A stretch of DNA of 64,000 nucleotides from Kocuria soli (GCF_003797835.1 NZ_RKMF01000003.1:1-64000), one strand, 5' to 3'. Shown: positions 13,769-22,664, numbered from the stretch's first letter. Made by a program: numbers and translations. Notes: generated by a model from the sequence alone, not told the origin.

Positions 13769-14800
13769 ATGAACTTCTTCGATCTGATCTTGTGGCCCTT
13801 CAAATGGGCCGTTTCCGCCGTTCTCTGGCTGTTCCACTCGCTGTTCACCGCCGTGGGGATGGATCCTGCCAGCGGGTGGACCTGGGTGCTGGCCATCGTG
13901 GGCCTCACGCTCATCATGCGCACCCTGACCATTCCGTTGTTCATGAAGCAGATCCGCTCGATGCGCGGTATGCAGGTGATCCAACCGGAGATGGCCAAGC
14001 TGCAGGCCAAGTACAAGGGCAAGACCGATCAGGTCTCCCGCCAGGCCATGGCTCAGGAGCAGATGGCCCTGTACAAGGAGCACAACGTCAACCCGTTGGC
14101 CTCCTGCCTGCCGATCCTGGCTCAGATGCCGATCTTCTTCGGCCTGTTCCAGGTGCTCAACGGGGTGCCCAAGGCTGCATCGAATGATGAGGGCATCCTG
14201 GTCCTGAACTCGGACATGATCCACCAGTTCTACGACAGCACCCTGTTCGGTGCCCCGCTGTTCTCCACGCTGCGCAGCCCGGGCGACGGCAACCACACGG
14301 CCACCGTCGTCATCGCGATCCTGCTGGTGATCGCGATGACCGTGACCATGTTCATCTCCCAGAAGCAGCTGGCGGCCAAGAACGTGTCGGAGGCGACCAA
14401 GGAGTCGCCCATGTACCGCCAGCAGCAGATGATCATCTACATCTTCCCGATCATCTTTGCCGTGACCGGCATCAACTTCCCGATCGGTGTGCTCATCTAC
14501 TGGACCATCTCCAACCTGTGGTCCATGGGCCAGCAGTACTGGATGATCCGCCGCAACCCCACCCCCGGTTCCCAGGCCGAGCGTGAACTCAACGAGCGCC
14601 GTGCCGCCAAGGGCCTGCCCCCCGTCGGCAAGTCCAAGGAAGAACACGAAGCCGAGCTCGAAGAGGCTCGCGCCAAGGCCGCCGCGGGACAGCGCCAGCA
14701 GCCCATGAGCAAGAAGCGTCAGAAGGCCCAGACCAAGAAGGCCCCTGGTTCACCGAACCGAACCGGATCTTCCGGATCGGGGTCGACCGGCAAGAAGTAG
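13769..14800 (+). CDS. yidC: Membrane protein insertase YidC
   Basis: The 343-residue insertase is of the short actinobacterial type, with no large periplasmic domain. Five hydrophobic segments fit the Oxa1/YidC core; the conserved first core helix region reads 'WVLAIVGLTLIMRTLTIPLF', and a cytoplasmic helical hairpin follows (about 62-105, basic). The C-terminus (about 270-343) is a Lys/Ala/Gly-rich basic tail that probably contacts the ribosome. A good AAGGAGAG site precedes the ATG. Confidence 0.97.
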   Translation: MNFFDLILWPFKWAVSAVLWLFHSLFTAVGMDPASGWTWVLAIVGLTLIMRTLTIPLFMKQIRSMRGMQVIQPEMAKLQAKYKGKTDQVSRQAMAQEQMALYKEHNVNPLASCLPILAQMPIFFGLFQVLNGVPKAASNDEGILVLNSDMIHQFYDSTLFGAPLFSTLRSPGDGNHTATVVIAILLVIAMTVTMFISQKQLAAKNVSEATKESPMYRQQQMIIYIFPIIFAVTGINFPIGVLIYWTISNLWSMGQQYWMIRRNPTPGSQAERELNERRAAKGLPPVGKSKEEHEAELEEARAKAAAGQRQQPMSKKRQKAQTKKAPGSPNRTGSSGSGSTGKK

Positions 14801-14901
14801 GGCGACGGCGGCCCGGTTCACACCGCCGCTGATCCTGGCCGCACCCGGTCCATTCCGAATGCCGCTGCCGGCATCCACCACGAACTTCCCGAGGAGCTCC
14901 C

Positions 14902-15570
14902 GTGAGCAACAACCAGAACGAAACCGCCGGTGAGGCGATCGAGGTCGAGGACCTGGAACCAGGTCAGGAAGTGGACGCCGCTGCCGTTGCCGCCGGCGTC
15001 GACGTCCCCGCTGATCCGGAGAACGGGCCCGAGTCCGATTCCGGGCGCGATTCCGCGCCCGCAGACGTGGCCGGAGCCGAGAACCAGGACGACGACGTCG
15101 ACCCCCTGGTCGAGGAAGGCGAGATCGCTGCGGACTACCTCGAAGAACTACTGGATCTGGCGGATCTGGACGGCGACATCGACATCGAGGTGCGCAACGG
15201 CCGGACCTACCTGTCGGTGCTGAACGAAGAGGGCACCTCCGAGGACCTCGAGATCCTGGTGGGCCGTGACGGTGAAGTGCTCGATTCCCTTCAGGAACTC
15301 GTGCGACTGGCGGTGCTCGCCGCCACCGAGCACCGGAGTCGACTGGTCCTGGACATTGCAGGCCATCGCAACCAGCGGGCGGGCAAACTCAAGGACCTGG
15401 CCCTGGAAGCCGTGGACAAGGCCCGCTCGACCGGGGAACCCGTTCACCTGGACCCGCTGTCCCCCTACGAGCGCAAGATCGTCCACGACGTCGTTGCCGA
15501 GGCCGGACTGCACTCGGAATCCGAAGGCGAAGGCGCGGGCCGACACATCGTGATCAGTGTCGAGGGCTGA
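14902..15570 (+). CDS. khpB: RNA-binding protein KhpB/Jag (KH and R3H domains)
   Basis: The 222-residue protein has an acidic unstructured N-terminal third (1-75), a KH-like domain with 'LVGRDGEVLDSLQELVRLA' (about 115-140), and a C-terminal R3H domain around 'LSPYERKIVHDVVAEAGLHSESEGEGAGR' (about 185-216; motif read in parts). It binds RNA and is placed between yidC and rsmG throughout actinobacteria. GTG start with GGAGCTCCC upstream. It lacks the Jag-N domain found in Firmicutes. Confidence 0.92.
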   Translation: MSNNQNETAGEAIEVEDLEPGQEVDAAAVAAGVDVPADPENGPESDSGRDSAPADVAGAENQDDDVDPLVEEGEIAADYLEELLDLADLDGDIDIEVRNGRTYLSVLNEEGTSEDLEILVGRDGEVLDSLQELVRLAVLAATEHRSRLVLDIAGHRNQRAGKLKDLALEAVDKARSTGEPVHLDPLSPYERKIVHDVVAEAGLHSESEGEGAGRHIVISVEG

Positions 15571-15573
15571 GCT

Positions 15574-16254
15574 GTGGCGCCCAGCGGCCCCGATTCCCGA
15601 CCGGCACCCGAACCCCAGGAACCGCCGATTCTCGAGGGCAAGATGCTGGAGGCCGCGGAGGCGGTTTTCGGTGACAACCTCGACCTCGCGCGGGCTTACG
15701 TGGGGCACTTGGCGTCCTCAGGCATTGTTCGCGGCCTGATCGGACCGCGGGAGGTGCCCCGTCTGTGGGAACGGCACGTCCTGAACTGTGCAGTGGTCGA
15801 GTCCCTGATTCCCCGGGACGCACGCGTGGCTGACGTCGGTTCAGGTGCCGGACTCCCCGGACTCTGCCTGGCCCTGGCCCGACCCGACATCTCGATCACC
15901 CTGATCGAACCCCTTGAACGTCGGGTGACCTGGCTCGAAGAAGTGGTACAGGACCTCCAGCTGGGCAATGTGCAGATCCTGCGCACCCGCGGCGAGCAGG
16001 CGCGCGATCAGCTCGGTGGAGTGGACGTCGTCACGGCTCGCGCGGTCTCGGCCCTGACCGGACTCCTGGACATCACCCTGCCCCTGCTGGACGGTGACGG
16101 CCAGCTCCTGGCACTCAAGGGTCGCTCGGCCCAGGCGGAGATCGACAAGGCGCAGAAGAAGCTCAAGCGGTGGAAAGCGGATCGGACCGAGATCCTGACA
16201 GTGGGTCAGGACTTGCTCGACGAACCGACAACCGTTGTCCGGGTGAGCCTCTGA
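15574..16254 (+). CDS. rsmG: 16S rRNA (guanine-527-N7) methyltransferase
   Basis: The 226-residue class I methyltransferase modifies G527 of 16S rRNA. The SAM-binding motif I is ADVGSGAGLPGLCLAL (about 87-102), and the family's 'ERHVLNCAVV' and 'LIEPLERRVTWLEEV' follow the expected order. The GTG start lies three bases after the khpB stop, so the two are co-translated. Loss of RsmG gives low-level streptomycin resistance in other bacteria; this copy appears intact. Confidence 0.95.
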   Translation: MAPSGPDSRPAPEPQEPPILEGKMLEAAEAVFGDNLDLARAYVGHLASSGIVRGLIGPREVPRLWERHVLNCAVVESLIPRDARVADVGSGAGLPGLCLALARPDISITLIEPLERRVTWLEEVVQDLQLGNVQILRTRGEQARDQLGGVDVVTARAVSALTGLLDITLPLLDGDGQLLALKGRSAQAEIDKAQKKLKRWKADRTEILTVGQDLLDEPTTVVRVSL

Positions 16255-16362
16255 GCACCTCCGGGGGCTCAATTCACAGCGGGTAGGGTGGAGCCCGGCC
16301 AGCAGCCCTGATGCTGCTACGGCCGACCATGACCGTTCACGGCAATCAACGGAGGCCAATCG

Positions 16363-17394
16363 ATGCCGCAGCACGACGTCCATCGGGTGGACGACCGCGA
16401 ACTACCACCCGATCCGGTGGCCTCCCCCGACAGGATCGTCCCGGACCGTGCGAGGACCATCGTGCGGGAACCCGGTATCACCAACGCCGAAGTCCATCGA
16501 AGTGCGGGAGACGGCCCGCTCGGGAGGAAGCTCGTGGAAGAGAACCAGCGACGGCAGCGTCTGCAGAAGCTTGACGTCCAGCGCCCGGCTGACACCCGCG
16601 TGTTCACCATCAGCAACCAGAAGGGCGGCGTGGGGAAGACCAGTACCTCTGTGAACTTGGCTGTTGCAATGGCCAAGCAGGGACAGAACGTGTTGGTCAT
16701 CGACAACGATCCCCAGGGCAACGCGTCCACGGCACTGGGCATCCCCCACTCCACGGAGGTCAACAGCGTCTACGACGTGTTGGTCGACGAGCTACCCCTG
16801 AAGGACGCGGTTGTGGAGTCGCCCGAAAGCGAACGATTGTTCGTGGCACCGGCGACCATTGATCTTGCGGGCGCAGAGATCGAGTTGGTTTCGATGGTGG
16901 CCCGCGAACAGCGGTTGTCCCGGGCAATCGCTCAGTACAGGAAGGATCGTGAAGAGGCCGGCCTGGAGCGGCTTGACTACATCTTCATTGATTGCCCTCC
17001 CAGTCTTGGTCTGCTCACGATCAATGCCTTCGTGGCCGCGTCCGAAGTACTGATTCCGATCCAGTGCGAGTACTACGCGCTCGAGGGACTCAGCCAGCTC
17101 CTCAACAACATCGGCATGATCCAGAAGCACCTCAACCCGTCGCTCAACGTCTCGACCATCATGTTGACGATGTACGACGGCCGCACGAACCTGGCGTCAC
17201 AGGTTGCCGACGAGGTTCGTACCCACTTCCCGGACAAGGTCCTGGAGACGATGATCCCGCGCTCGGTTCGGATTTCTGAAGCACCGAGCTACCAGCAGTC
17301 GGTCATCACATATGACCCTCAATCGACGGGCTCCCTGGCCTACCTGGAGGCGGCAGCTGAAATTGCCATGCGAGGTGGGCAGGTCAGCCAGTAG
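16363..17394 (+). CDS. parA: Chromosome partitioning ATPase ParA (Soj)
   Basis: The 343-residue protein has about 75 charged N-terminal residues and then a deviant Walker-A ATPase: NQKGGVGKTSTSVNLA (about 86-101), Walker A' 'VLVIDNDPQGN', Walker B 'YIFIDCPPSLG'. It moves ParB-bound origins. It lies in the usual rsmG-parA-parB order, but 547 bases separate it from parB, and that gap is studded with parS. The hairpin spanning the first parS just downstream may also end transcription. Confidence 0.96.
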   Translation: MPQHDVHRVDDRELPPDPVASPDRIVPDRARTIVREPGITNAEVHRSAGDGPLGRKLVEENQRRQRLQKLDVQRPADTRVFTISNQKGGVGKTSTSVNLAVAMAKQGQNVLVIDNDPQGNASTALGIPHSTEVNSVYDVLVDELPLKDAVVESPESERLFVAPATIDLAGAEIELVSMVAREQRLSRAIAQYRKDREEAGLERLDYIFIDCPPSLGLLTINAFVAASEVLIPIQCEYYALEGLSQLLNNIGMIQKHLNPSLNVSTIMLTMYDGRTNLASQVADEVRTHFPDKVLETMIPRSVRISEAPSYQQSVITYDPQSTGSLAYLEAAAEIAMRGGQVSQ

Positions 17395-17431
17395 AACCTG
17401 AACTGACTGCGTTGGTCGCCAAGGAGGGCGC

Positions 17432-17447
17432 CGTTTCACGTGAAACG
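17432..17447. promoter_or_regulatory. parS: parS site 1, inside a terminator-like hairpin
   Basis: A perfect parS core GTTTCACGTGAAAC lies within a 26-base palindrome-like stem (GGCGCC...GGTGCC, about 17428-17453) followed by CTTTCCTATT. It therefore looks both like a ParB-loading site and like the parA terminator. Confidence 0.9.
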
Positions 17448-17689
17448 GTGCCCTTTCCTATTGCCCGTCACTTCTGACGAGATTCCTGGATGGGGGCATC
17501 CGTAGACATGAGTTGGGACGAACTCACGACCAGGGTTCACCTTTTCGGCTGTCGTTCCTTGAGGAAGGTCTTGAGCATCCGAGAGCTCGCTGGTGACGGT
17601 CACGGGTGGTTCCTAGGGGTCTGTTGGTGAATGGATTCACGTGCGGGATGACGGCTGCGGCTCGGCTTGCCGGATCATCTGGGAGCGCA

Positions 17690-17705
17690 CGTTTCACCTG
17701 AAACA
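17690..17705. promoter_or_regulatory. Degenerate parS-like site
   Basis: CGTTTCACCTGAAACA differs from parS by one base in the core (G to C). A second degenerate copy, GGATTCACGTGAAACG, lies at 17854-17869 just ahead of parB. ParB affinity for these is uncertain. The 547-base parA-parB gap holds no gene that I can support. Confidence 0.5.
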
Positions 17706-17941
17706 TCAGATTCCATCTCCCATGGCATCCCGCTAGCGTGACGGAGCTTGCGTCAGGGTCATCAGCTAAGACTTCGTAGGCGGTGGCTGGAGGTATAAGA
17801 AGCGCGGGCTGTGTGGCTGGTGCGTTGCTACTGAACTGCAGCTATGTCCTAACGGATTCACGTGAAACGGCGACAAGGGGCCAGTTCGAGTTCTCCACCC
17901 AAGTAGAATCGTCCGAGTTGTCGATGTGAATGGAGCGAACT

Positions 17942-19591
17942 GTGGCGGAGCGACGAAGAGGCCTTGGACGCGGATTGGGTGCGTTGATTCCGAGTGGTCC
18001 TACGACGGATGAGATACCTGGAAGTACCCCAGCTGACGACGATGTTGTCGCGTTTGAGAACACACGTACCCCACAGTCGGAGACGACCGAAGTTTCACGT
18101 GAAACGGGTGGGTCGTCGGACCGACCCGAGACTGGGGTGCTTGAAAAGTCGACATCAAATGACGCGGACTCCAACTCCTCCACCGAGGAGAAGAGTCAAG
18201 GCTCCTCCCTTGAGTCGAAGGCTAAAGCCGGTGGCGGAACTTCCAAGCGGAAGTCGGAAAGTGCAGGTGGCACCGGCTCGAAGGCCGAGAAGCCGAGCTC
18301 CAAGGCGAAGTCCAAGTCCCCTGGGCAAAAGTCCAAGGATGATGAGAAGAAGGCTTCCGCCAACGATGGGGGCGTCGACGAGCGGAAGTCGAGCGACAAC
18401 GAGGACGTTTCACGTGAAACGCCGAACGGTCGCAAGCGGAGTGTGAGCGCCGAAGCGCGTCAAGAGGCGATGCGCGCGAGGATGAACCTCGGTGGTACCC
18501 CGCGGTCCGAGGGGTCGCGCCGGCCCTCGGACATGTTCTTCACACCATCCGCTACAGAGTCGGCGAAGAGTGAAGATGTAGACAATCCCTCTCCTGACCT
18601 CCCCGCAGTCGTTAACTCCAGTGCGTTGACGGACAATGTTTCACGTGAAACGGGACAAGGACAGCCTGAGAATGCAGTCATAGACACATCGAAAACCGGA
18701 GAGCGGCCGGTCACAGCGTCTGCTGAATCAAGGCCGGAGGATGGGGAATCTCTCCAGACCGTGCCCGGGGCCTCGTTCAGGGAAGTCGATGTCAATGACA
18801 TTCACCCGAACCGCAAGCAGCCACGACAGGTGTTTGACGAGGACGAACTTGCAGAGCTCGCCTACTCCATCGGCGAGCTGGGAGTCCTTCAGCCCGTCGT
18901 CGTACGTCCATCGCGGGAGGCGGAAGGACCCGCGTATGAGCTGGTCATGGGTGAGCGCCGTTGGCGCGCCACGCAGCGAGCCGGCCTGGAGCGCATCCCC
19001 GCGATCGTGCGTGAAACCAGTGACGACGATCTGTTGCGCGATGCGTTGCTGGAGAACCTTCACCGATCACAGCTGAATCCCCTGGAAGAGGCGGCTGCAT
19101 ACCAGCAGTTGATGGAGGAGTTCGGCGCGTCTCAGGAGGAGCTGTCGCGTCGAATCGGGAGATCGCGGCCGCAGATCAGCAACACGTTGCGGCTTTTGAG
19201 GCTCCCAGCTCTGGTGCAGCGTCGAGTGGCCGCCGGCATCCTGTCCGCAGGCCATGCTCGTGCCCTCTTGGCTTTGGAGGACCCGGCGGAGATGGGGCGG
19301 CTCGCTCAACGCATTGTTGCCGAGGGCCTGTCCGTTCGAGCTACTGAAGAAGCTGTGACGCTGTCCAAGAGCCGCAAGCCAACCGTTCGTCGCAGCGCTC
19401 AGACGCAAGAGCGACACAGGGAGCGGCTCGACTACATCGCGGACGCGTTCTCCGACAAGCTGGACACCAGCGTGAAGATCAATCTGGGTGCCCGCAAGGG
19501 TCGGATGACCATCGAGTTCGCTTCCGTCGAGGATCTGAACCGGATCATTTCGGTCCTGGATCCGCAGGGATTGCCGGAGAACCAGGAGTAG
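17942..19591 (+). CDS. parB: Chromosome partitioning protein ParB (CTPase)
   Basis: The 549-residue protein is much longer than the usual 300-380. It opens with the ParB ParA-contact motif AERRRGLGRGLGALIP. About 260 residues of low-complexity Ser/Lys/Glu/Thr sequence follow. Then come the CTP-binding ParB N domain ('IHPNRKQPRQVF', GERRWRATQRAG, 'ENLHRSQLNPLEEAAAYQQL'), the helix-turn-helix ('LSRRIGRSRPQISNTLRLL') and the dimer domain. Three parS sites lie in the reading frame of the extension, each encoding VSRET (residues about 51, 156 and 233). I chose the GTG at 17942 because GGAG is six bases upstream; an ATG at 17930 lies upstream of that site. Confidence 0.95.
   Translation: MAERRRGLGRGLGALIPSGPTTDEIPGSTPADDDVVAFENTRTPQSETTEVSRETGGSSDRPETGVLEKSTSNDADSNSSTEEKSQGSSLESKAKAGGGTSKRKSESAGGTGSKAEKPSSKAKSKSPGQKSKDDEKKASANDGGVDERKSSDNEDVSRETPNGRKRSVSAEARQEAMRARMNLGGTPRSEGSRRPSDMFFTPSATESAKSEDVDNPSPDLPAVVNSSALTDNVSRETGQGQPENAVIDTSKTGERPVTASAESRPEDGESLQTVPGASFREVDVNDIHPNRKQPRQVFDEDELAELAYSIGELGVLQPVVVRPSREAEGPAYELVMGERRWRATQRAGLERIPAIVRETSDDDLLRDALLENLHRSQLNPLEEAAAYQQLMEEFGASQEELSRRIGRSRPQISNTLRLLRLPALVQRRVAAGILSAGHARALLALEDPAEMGRLAQRIVAEGLSVRATEEAVTLSKSRKPTVRRSAQTQERHRERLDYIADAFSDKLDTSVKINLGARKGRMTIEFASVEDLNRIISVLDPQGLPENQE
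18091..18106. promoter_or_regulatory. parS: parS site 2 (inside parB)
   Basis: AGTTTCACGTGAAACG has the perfect 14-base palindromic core and is read in the parB frame as V-S-R-E-T. Confidence 0.9.
18406..18421. promoter_or_regulatory. parS: parS site 3 (inside parB)
   Basis: CGTTTCACGTGAAACG, a perfect core in the parB coding sequence, again encoding V-S-R-E-T. Confidence 0.9.
18637..18652. promoter_or_regulatory. parS: parS site 4 (inside parB)
   Basis: TGTTTCACGTGAAACG, one base from the 16-base consensus, in the parB frame as V-S-R-E-T. Confidence 0.92.
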
Positions 19592-19631
19592 CAGGCAAGC
19601 CATTCACTCTGCCAGGGGGCAGAGACGAGAG

Positions 19632-19668
19632 AACGGCCCCGACAACTCACGGGATGTCGGGGCCGTTT
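19632..19668 (+). terminator. parB/cwlM convergent terminator overlapping parS 5
   Basis: ACGGCCCCGACA pairs with TGTCGGGGCCGT across a 10-base loop and is followed by TTTC. It separates the convergent parB and cwlM-like genes and could act on both strands. Its right arm runs directly into parS. Confidence 0.8.
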
Positions 19669-19679
19669 CACGTGAAACA
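19664..19679. promoter_or_regulatory. parS: parS site 5
   Basis: CGTTTCACGTGAAACA, one base from the consensus, between the convergent parB and cwlM-like genes and sharing bases with the terminator stem. Confidence 0.92.
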
Positions 19680-19685
19680 TATTGC

Positions 19686-20903
19686 TCAGGACTGCGGCCG
19701 ACGGGCGATCTCGCGGGCCAGGTCCACGGCATTCATGGTGCCCGTCGGCATGTCTTCGGAGGCCTGGAGGTACATGCGTTGGAGTCCGACGACGACGGCC
19801 GTGGCCATGTGCGTACGGAACTCCGGGTCTTCCAGTCGGGAAAGCTCACCGGGGTTGGACAAGTACCCGAGATCCAGCGAAATTGTGGGCACGCTGTTGA
19901 GGCGCAGCACTCCCCACTGCCGTCCATGGGTGCCCAGGTCCAGGGCACCGGTGCGGGCGATGATCTCGCGCAGGGTCAGGGCAGCGGCCCGTTCACCGAT
20001 CGGCGAGAGCGTGGCCTTGGCGCGGTCGTCGTCGCCCCAGTAGAACACCGACACTCCGTGCGCCGCGGACGACCGGTTCCAGTCCGTGTCCAGCACCACG
20101 ACGACGGCGTCGCGGCTGGTGCCGAGCGCCTCGTCAATGGAGGACCGCACGTCGATGTGGGTGCCGCGACGGTCGACCACGGGCCGATTCGCAACGAGGA
20201 CCGGCGTGGCCCCCACCTCGTTCAAGAGTTCGTGAGCTCTCACGGCGACATCGACGGTGATGCGTTCGGCGATCTCTCGGTAGTTGTCCGGAGCGCCGGC
20301 GGGGATCACGGGGTTGTTCGTGAACATCGCCGGGACCAGGACGACCCGTTGGGAACGAATGGCGTCCGTGGCGCGCTCCAACCGGTGATAGTCGCGAAGG
20401 GAGAACGCCTTGGAATCGGAGATCTTCTTGTTGACCCTGGCCAGTGCCGCGATGGTTTGGGAGTCAACGGCCCCGGTGGCCTGAAGGCCGAGACTGTGCT
20501 GCAGCTCGACCACCGCGTGATGGGTCTTCTCGTCGAAGGTGCCCGTGAGATGGCCGTAATAGAGACCGAGCTGGGACAGGTTGTCCTGAAGCCGCTCGAC
20601 GTCCTCGCCTCGTAGGGGTTCGTTGACATCCCAGTGGAGGCGTCGATCGCCCAGGGTGTACTGCGCTTCGTTCAACCGCCGTTCCGTCTCGGGGCCGACC
20701 ACGCCGTCGACCAGCAGCCCTCGGGCCTGCTGGAAGCCACGGACGGTGGTCTGGACGACGTCGTCGAATGCTGTGGGGTCGTCCACGTCCCGAGGATCCA
20801 AGCCGTGCGGGGCAGGCCCCGTGCGGATTAGACGCTCCCTGAGTCCTACGACGCGACGATCCTTCGTTCCGAACTGCAGGGGCTTGGTGATGTCTTCGGA
20901 CAT
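19686..20903 (-). CDS. cwlM: CwlM-like amidase-fold protein, probably non-catalytic
   Basis: The 405-residue protein carries two peptidoglycan-binding-type repeats (about 5-70, 'GVVGPETERRLNEAQ', and 85-150) followed by an amidase_3-like domain (about 180-380). Its place beside trxA/trxB and parB matches mycobacterial CwlM, which regulates MurA rather than cutting peptidoglycan. Here the zinc-site positions look lost: 'VVLDPGHGG' of true amidases corresponds to 'VVLVPAMFTNN', the 'SIHAN' His to 'LDTDWN', and the final Glu to Asp in 'SLDLGYLSNPGE'. I infer a regulatory, non-hydrolytic role. The ATG at 20903 is preferred; an upstream in-frame start adds 25 unconserved residues. No signal peptide, which also fits a cytoplasmic regulator. 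Confidence 0.8.
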   Translation of the reverse strand: MSEDITKPLQFGTKDRRVVGLRERLIRTGPAPHGLDPRDVDDPTAFDDVVQTTVRGFQQARGLLVDGVVGPETERRLNEAQYTLGDRRLHWDVNEPLRGEDVERLQDNLSQLGLYYGHLTGTFDEKTHHAVVELQHSLGLQATGAVDSQTIAALARVNKKISDSKAFSLRDYHRLERATDAIRSQRVVLVPAMFTNNPVIPAGAPDNYREIAERITVDVAVRAHELLNEVGATPVLVANRPVVDRRGTHIDVRSSIDEALGTSRDAVVVVLDTDWNRSSAAHGVSVFYWGDDDRAKATLSPIGERAAALTLREIIARTGALDLGTHGRQWGVLRLNSVPTISLDLGYLSNPGELSRLEDPEFRTHMATAVVVGLQRMYLQASEDMPTGTMNAVDLAREIARRPQS

Positions 20904-21068
20904 GAGTCGTGGTGCCTCGTGGTGGATGCTTCTGCCACCGGTGGAGGTGACGGGTGGGCGGGCGGCTTGCGGAATCAAGGTGCGGGTGCGGGCAGCAGGC
21001 TCGGCGATGGAACCAGGCAGCTGCCGTCAATAATAAGTGGGCTTATAAAAACAGAATCACCCAACACC

Positions 21069-21106
21069 AGACCCCGACCCCGCAAAACTACACGGAGTCG
21101 GGGTCT
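21069..21106 (-). terminator. Hairpin between trxA and the cwlM-like gene
   Basis: AGACCCCGAC and GTCGGGGTCT form a perfect 10-bp stem with an 18-base loop. On the minus strand a T-rich stretch (TTCTGTTTTTATAAG) follows about 15 bases later. It may end or attenuate the trxB-trxA transcript before the cwlM-like gene. Confidence 0.55.
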
Positions 21107-21205
21107 GCGGGGGCGTGGTGTCATCTGTGCCGCGTATTGGAATCCAAGTGTTGCGGTTCCGGTGACCTACGCAGCACTAGACGAACGGGACGATCGGTGC
21201 CGGTC

Positions 21206-21535
21206 TCAGGCCTGGCCGAGGTATTCGGCGAATTCCTTCTCCAGCGCCGACTTGGGCTTGGCACCGATGCTCTGCTTCTGGACCTCTCCGCCGTCGAAGA
21301 GATAAACGGCCGGGATGGAGGTGATGCCGTACTTGGCGGCAATCTCCTGGTTCTCGTCAACGTTCAGCTTGACGACCTTGACGGAGTCCGCGTGTTCGTC
21401 GGAGATGGCTTCCAGGACGGGGCCCACCATGCGGCAGGGCCCGCACCATTCGGCCCAGAAGTCCACGATCACGGGCTTGTCGGAGTTGAGGACCTCGGTC
21501 TCGAAGTTCGAAGTGGTCACGTCGGTGGTGCTCAT
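21206..21535 (-). CDS. trxA: Thioredoxin
   Basis: The 109-residue cytoplasmic disulfide reductase has active site WCGPC (Cys31 and Cys34) after 'VIVDFWAEW', the cis-Pro segment 'GITSIPAVYLF', and a normal length. It is reduced by the product of trxB, which lies 37 bases upstream in the same direction. A strong AAAGGA ribosome-binding site precedes the ATG. Confidence 0.96.
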   Translation of the reverse strand: MSTTDVTTSNFETEVLNSDKPVIVDFWAEWCGPCRMVGPVLEAISDEHADSVKVVKLNVDENQEIAAKYGITSIPAVYLFDGGEVQKQSIGAKPKSALEKEFAEYLGQA

Positions 21536-21572
21536 GAGGGTTCCTTTCGGGAGTTCACGTGGAAGTTCGGGA

Positions 21573-22664
21573 TCAGTGCGGAAGCGGAGAACGCTGCGCC
21601 GCCGAGGGCGCGGTCAGTTGGTCCTGATCCTGTGCTCGGGCGGAGTGCTCGGCCAGGTAGTGCTCGACGTCGATCGCGGCCACGCAGCCGGATCCTGCGG
21701 CGGTGACCGCCTGGCGATAGGTGGGGTCCAAGACGTCGCCGGCGGCGAACACGCCCGGAAGGGTCGTCTTGGAGGAACGGCCCTGCACGGCAACCGTGCC
21801 CTCAGGAGTGAGTTCGACCTGGTCCTTGAACAGGTCCGTTCGAGGATCGGATCCGATGGCGACGAACAGGCCCGTGACGGGCAGCGCGGAGACGTCCCCG
21901 GTGACGGTGTCCTCGAGGCTCAGTTCCTGAACCTTGGACTCGCCGGAAATCCCGATGACCTGCTTGTTCCACAGGATCTCGATCTTGGGGTCATCGAAAG
22001 CGCGCTTCTGCATGATTTCCGACGCGCGGAACTCGTCACGACGGTGGATCAAGGTGACCTTGTCCGCGAACTTGGTCAGGAACGTGGCCTCCTCGATCGC
22101 CGAGTCGCCACCGCCGACCACCGCGATGTTCTGACCCTTGAAGAAGAACCCGTCACACGTGGCGCACCAGGAGACACCGTGGCCGGAGAGGCGCTTTTCG
22201 TCCTCCAGGCCCAGTTCACGATAGGCCGAGCCAGTGGCCAGGATGACGGTCTTGGCGTGGAGGACCTCGCCGCCTTCCACGGTGATCTTCTTGACCTCAC
22301 CGTCCAGCTCGAGCTTGACCGCGTCTTCGTAGCGCACGTCGGCACCGAACCGTTCGGCCTGGGCCTGCATGGTGGCCATCAACTCCGGGCCCATGATGCC
22401 GTCGGTGAACCCGGGGTAGTTCTCCACCTCGGTGGTCTGCATGAGGTCACCGCCGGCGGTGACCGACCCGGCGATCACAACGGGCTTCAGGTTGGCTCGG
22501 CCCGTGTAGATCGCAGCGGTGTAACCAGCGGGACCGGAGCCGACGATGACGACGTCATGCACCGTGGAATCTCCGTCCGCAACCTGCTGCTGGTCGGACT
22601 CGGCCGTACCGGGAGGCGTTGCGCCGAGATCGAGCTTGAGGGCCGGGGTGAAGTCGGGGCTCAC
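21573..22664 (-). CDS. trxB: Thioredoxin reductase (NADPH)
   Basis: The 363-residue flavoprotein transfers electrons from NADPH to thioredoxin. FAD-binding GSGPAG is near residue 42, the redox pair is WCATCDG (Cys167 and Cys170), the NADPH fold is VGGGDSAIEEA, and the terminal FAD motif is 'GVFAAGDVLD'. There is an N-terminal extension of about 35 residues before the first strand and a short C-terminal tail. The GTG at 22664 has AGAAGG nine bases upstream; the frame stays open further upstream without a better site. Confidence 0.95.
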   Translation of the reverse strand: MSPDFTPALKLDLGATPPGTAESDQQQVADGDSTVHDVVIVGSGPAGYTAAIYTGRANLKPVVIAGSVTAGGDLMQTTEVENYPGFTDGIMGPELMATMQAQAERFGADVRYEDAVKLELDGEVKKITVEGGEVLHAKTVILATGSAYRELGLEDEKRLSGHGVSWCATCDGFFFKGQNIAVVGGGDSAIEEATFLTKFADKVTLIHRRDEFRASEIMQKRAFDDPKIEILWNKQVIGISGESKVQELSLEDTVTGDVSALPVTGLFVAIGSDPRTDLFKDQVELTPEGTVAVQGRSSKTTLPGVFAAGDVLDPTYRQAVTAAGSGCVAAIDVEHYLAEHSARAQDQDQLTAPSAAQRSPLPH

